This document shows positions 13,782 through 15,498 of a DNA stretch of 15,498 bases, one piece after another. Within the stretch, counting starts at the first letter, position 1, and each line of letters begins with the position of its first letter. Under the pieces are notes generated by a model. It was not told the origin of the DNA, made no database searches, and worked only from the letters and a program-made list of their open reading frames with translations. Position numbers and translations under genes: made by a program. Source of the DNA: UBA3792 sp045576895 (GTDB lineage Bacteria > Bacillota > Clostridia > Christensenellales > CAG-138); assembly GCA_045576895.1 (NCBI GenBank), contig JAZNHI010000160.1, positions 1-15,498 of the forward strand. The letters run 5' to 3'.

Positions 13782-14389
13782 TTTTTGTTCTCTTGTCTGT
13801 CGTCGCTCCTGCCTTCGCTGAAGCCCTTGCGCGTTACGACCGTGGAAAATGTTCTCCAGATGCAGATCATATCCATCGCGAAGGTCGTATGCGCGGCATA
13901 TTCGCCGTCATACCGCGCCTTCTCCTCCACCGACAGCGCGTCGCGTCCGTTGACCTGCGCCCATCCGGTGAGCCCGGGTCGGACGTCGTTCGCACCGTAT
14001 TTGTCGCGCTCCGCAATGAGATCGTACTGATTCCAGAGCGCGGGCCGCGGACCGACGATCGACATCTTGCCGATAAAGATCTGAAAGAGCTGCGGAAGCT
14101 CATCCAGACTTGCCTTCCTGAGAAACCGTCCCGCCCGCGTGATCCAGTGGTGCGAGTCGGAAAACATATGCGTCGGAACGTCCTTCGGCGCGTTTTTCTG
14201 CATCGTGCGGAATTTCAGGATCTCGAATTTCGTTTTATGGATGCCGATCCGCGTCTGTCGGAAGAAGACCGGTCCTTCGGAATCCAGCTTGATCCAGACC
14301 GCAAGAATCAGAAACAACGGCCAGAGCAGCAGGATTGCCAGCCCCGACAACACGATATCCAGAAAACGTTTTCCAAACTTTCGATACAT
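13778..14389 (-). CDS. Initiating sugar-1-phosphate transferase (bacterial sugar transferase family)
   Basis: This enzyme starts the polymer by moving a sugar-1-phosphate from a UDP-sugar to undecaprenyl phosphate. At 203 residues it is the small single-domain form, like PglC, without the long N-terminal membrane domain of WbaP. A hydrophobic re-entrant helix spans about 11-34. Diagnostic motifs are KFRTM (59-63), the catalytic Asp96-Glu97 pair in LRKASLDELPQL, MSIVGPRPAL (109-118) and RPGLTGWAQVNGRD (137-150). A CGGAGCGG site precedes the ATG. It is the first gene after the operon promoter, fitting its priming role. The sugar (Gal, Glc, GalNAc and others) cannot be read from motifs alone. 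Confidence 0.94.
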   Translation of the reverse strand: MYRKFGKRFLDIVLSGLAILLLWPLFLILAVWIKLDSEGPVFFRQTRIGIHKTKFEILKFRTMQKNAPKDVPTHMFSDSHHWITRAGRFLRKASLDELPQLFQIFIGKMSIVGPRPALWNQYDLIAERDKYGANDVRPGLTGWAQVNGRDALSVEEKARYDGEYAAHTTFAMDMICIWRTFSTVVTRKGFSEGRSDDRQENKK

Positions 14390-14466
14390 TTCCGCTCCGT
14401 TTTGACAGATTCGCAGCCCGTGTCGAACCGAAGTGCATACGACTGCGACTATACTACCATAACCGT

Positions 14467-14495
14467 ATCATAGCACAGTTATTCAGAAAAAGCAA
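14467..14495 (-). promoter_or_regulatory. Promoter of the surface-polymer operon
   Basis: On the minus strand TTGCTT (14490-14495), a 17-base spacer and TATGAT (14467-14472) preceded by TGC form a good extended -10 sigma-A promoter. Transcription would start near 14460, leaving a leader of about 70 bases before the sugar transferase gene. Confidence 0.72.
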
Positions 14496-14559
14496 CCGCG
14501 CGCATACGTATCTTCTACAATATATGACACCAACCTTCCCCAAAATTCTGCTTTTTACC

Positions 14560-14576
14560 CATAATATATTATTATG
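14560..14576. repeat. AT-rich palindrome in the divergent intergenic region
   Basis: CATAATA-TAT-TATTATG is a perfect 7-bp inverted repeat about 65 bases upstream of the polymer operon -35 and 85 bases upstream of the gcvT-side -35. It could be a regulator binding site. The rest of 14496-14660 holds no gene that I can see. Confidence 0.35.
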
Positions 14577-14660
14577 CGACAGGATCGGGCTTTTTCGCCG
14601 CCGCGCGTGCGCGTTTTGTGAAATATAGGAACGCATCCCTGCTCTGGCTCGTTTTTTCTC

Positions 14661-14690
14661 TTGACAAAGCCCCCGTTTTCGCGGTATCGT
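14661..14690 (+). promoter_or_regulatory. Promoter of the glycine riboswitch-gcvT unit
   Basis: A perfect TTGACA (14661-14666), an 18-base spacer and TATCGT (14685-14690) precede the riboswitch. Transcription would start near 14697, about 29 bases before the first aptamer stem. Confidence 0.75.
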
Positions 14691-14725
14691 ATACAAGGAC
14701 AAAATCGAATACCGTCACGGCTGAT

Positions 14726-14895
14726 GGGCCCGGGAGAGGTCGTCTGATGCGACGCCGAAGGGGAACTGCAGAAACTCTCAGGCAAAAGGATCGGACCCGG
14801 ACGTGACTCCGGAAAGGAAAGGGCTCATCCCCCTTTACGCCGACGGTGCAACCGCTCTTTTTGCGGGAATCTCTCAGGCTCAATACGGAGGCGCA
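14726..14895 (+). promoter_or_regulatory. Tandem glycine riboswitch (gcvT type)
   Basis: Two adjacent glycine aptamers are visible. Aptamer 1 has closing stem GGGCCCG (14726-14732) with CGGACCC (14792-14798), GAGAG (14734-14738) pairing with CTCTC (14775-14779), and the conserved GCCGAAGG and CTCTCAGGCAAAAGGA stretches. Aptamer 2 has closing stem CTCCG (14807-14811) with CGGAG (14886-14890), an internal stem AAAGGG/CCCTTT, GCCGACGG and TCTCTCAGG. The linker between the closing stems is 8 bases. The terminator starts at the next base. Glycine riboswitches of this class usually turn genes on when glycine is abundant, and the layout fits this. Confidence 0.94.
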
Positions 14896-14927
14896 GGGTA
14901 CGGGCGTACTTTGCGCTTTTTCATTTT
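14891..14927 (+). terminator. Riboswitch expression-platform terminator
   Basis: GCGCAGGGTAC (14891-14901) pairs with GTACTTTGCGC (14906-14916), an 11-bp stem with two G-U wobbles and a GGGC loop, followed by TTTTTCATTTTT. The 5' arm abuts the last base of the aptamer 2 closing stem and can partly pair with 14803-14805 as an extension of it, giving a direct switch between readthrough and termination. Confidence 0.88.
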
Positions 14928-14974
14928 TCCGCGGCAGGCGCCGCAACAGTTCAAATTCACAAAGGAGGACTCTT

Positions 14975-15498
14975 ATGAGCGAACTCAAACGCACCCTTTT
15001 GTACGACGCGCACGTGGCGGCGGGCGCAACGATGGTCGATTTCGGCGGCTGGGAAATGCCGATCCAGTATCCCGAAGGCATTGTCGCAGAGCATCTGTAT
15101 ACCAGAAGCGCATGCGGACTGTTCGACGTGTCCCACATGGGCCGTCTTCTGATCGAAGGCCCGGAGCGCCTTGCTTTTCTGCAGCATGTTCTGTCGAGCA
15201 ACGCATCCCTGCTTGACGTGAATCAGGCGCAGTACTGCATCATCCCTGCCGAGGACGGCAGCGCGGTCGACGACGCGTACCTCTATCGGTTCGAGGAGGA
15301 CCGGTTCCTGCTCGTCGTCAACGCGTCGAACACAGACAAGGACCTTGCCTGGTTTGCGCCGATCGTGAAAAACTATGACTGCACGATCAAAAACATCACG
15401 GGCGAGACGATCTCGATCGCGGTGCAGGGTCCGAAGAGCGAGGAGATCCTGAAGACCCTCGCAGGCGTCGACGAAGTCACCAAGCCCGCGCGCAACAA
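14975..15498 (+). CDS. gcvT: Aminomethyltransferase, glycine cleavage system T protein (partial)
   Basis: GcvT takes the aminomethyl group from the lipoylated H protein and passes the one-carbon unit to tetrahydrofolate, releasing ammonia. The first 174 codons are present and the reading frame is open at the window end (family length is about 360). Recognisable stretches are the start TLLYDAHVAAGATMVDFGGWEMPIQY, read here in two parts (8-20 and 21-33), then SACGLFDVSHMG (46-57), the DDAYLYR segment (95-101) and ISIAVQGPKSEEIL (147-160). AAAGGAGG lies 6 bases before the ATG. The glycine riboswitch and terminator upstream control it. Other gcv genes presumably follow outside the window. Confidence 0.96.
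   Translation, partial: MSELKRTLLYDAHVAAGATMVDFGGWEMPIQYPEGIVAEHLYTRSACGLFDVSHMGRLLIEGPERLAFLQHVLSSNASLLDVNQAQYCIIPAEDGSAVDDAYLYRFEEDRFLLVVNASNTDKDLAWFAPIVKNYDCTIKNITGETISIAVQGPKSEEILKTLAGVDEVTKPARN

Noticed and set aside
14803..15216. Plus-strand frame of 137 codons across the riboswitch and the gcvT start
   Set aside because: It begins inside the aptamer and is out of frame with gcvT, which has a strong ribosome binding site and clear homology from 14975.
1..15498. CRISPR arrays, tRNA or rRNA genes, insertion sequences or integrase genes
   Set aside because: I saw no regularly spaced repeats, no tRNA-like cloverleaf, no rRNA sequence, no transposase or recombinase frame and no terminal inverted repeats.

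Overview
The window looks like chromosome from a fairly GC-rich member of the Bacillota, probably an anaerobic Clostridia-type Gram-positive. The grounds are strong AGGAGG-type ribosome binding sites, sigma-A-like promoters, a Noc-like ParB protein, an LCP cell-wall ligase, a tandem glycine riboswitch in front of gcvT and a small clostridial 2[4Fe-4S] ferredoxin. No species can be named from the sequence alone.

Layout. Positions 1-580: a 56-residue ferredoxin on the minus strand with a clear promoter and terminator. Positions 580-1395: a Noc-like ParB protein on the plus strand. A 12-bp hairpin at 1398-1425 separates it from a convergent minus-strand operon (3917 to 1429). That operon encodes a secreted phosphodiester glycosidase, a 39-residue single-pass membrane protein and an LCP-family ligase. 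Positions 4078-14495 hold one tightly packed minus-strand surface-polymer operon of about 10.4 kb. In transcription order it encodes an initiating sugar-phosphate transferase, a short NAD-dependent epimerase, a GT2 glycosyltransferase, a CDP-glycerol glycerophosphotransferase-family protein, an ABC permease, an ABC ATPase, a second GT2, a polysaccharide pyruvyltransferase fused in frame to a MenD-like thiamine-diphosphate enzyme, and a second NAD-dependent epimerase with a very basic tail. The right end is divergent: a promoter, a tandem glycine riboswitch with an intrinsic terminator, and the start of gcvT, cut by the window edge.

How the genes fit together (inference). The operon resembles an ABC-transporter-dependent, teichoic-acid-like or secondary cell-wall polymer pathway: priming on a lipid carrier, extension by two GT2 enzymes, a polyol-phosphate step, pyruvyl-ketal decoration and export by a TagGH/Wzm-Wzt-type transporter. 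The neighbouring LCP protein could attach the finished polymer to peptidoglycan, and the secreted phosphodiester glycosidase could trim or release it.

The least ordinary parts are the pyruvyltransferase/MenD-like fusion, which also carries an internal ribosome binding site and start codon, and the three-gene module of phosphodiesterase, microprotein and LCP ligase.
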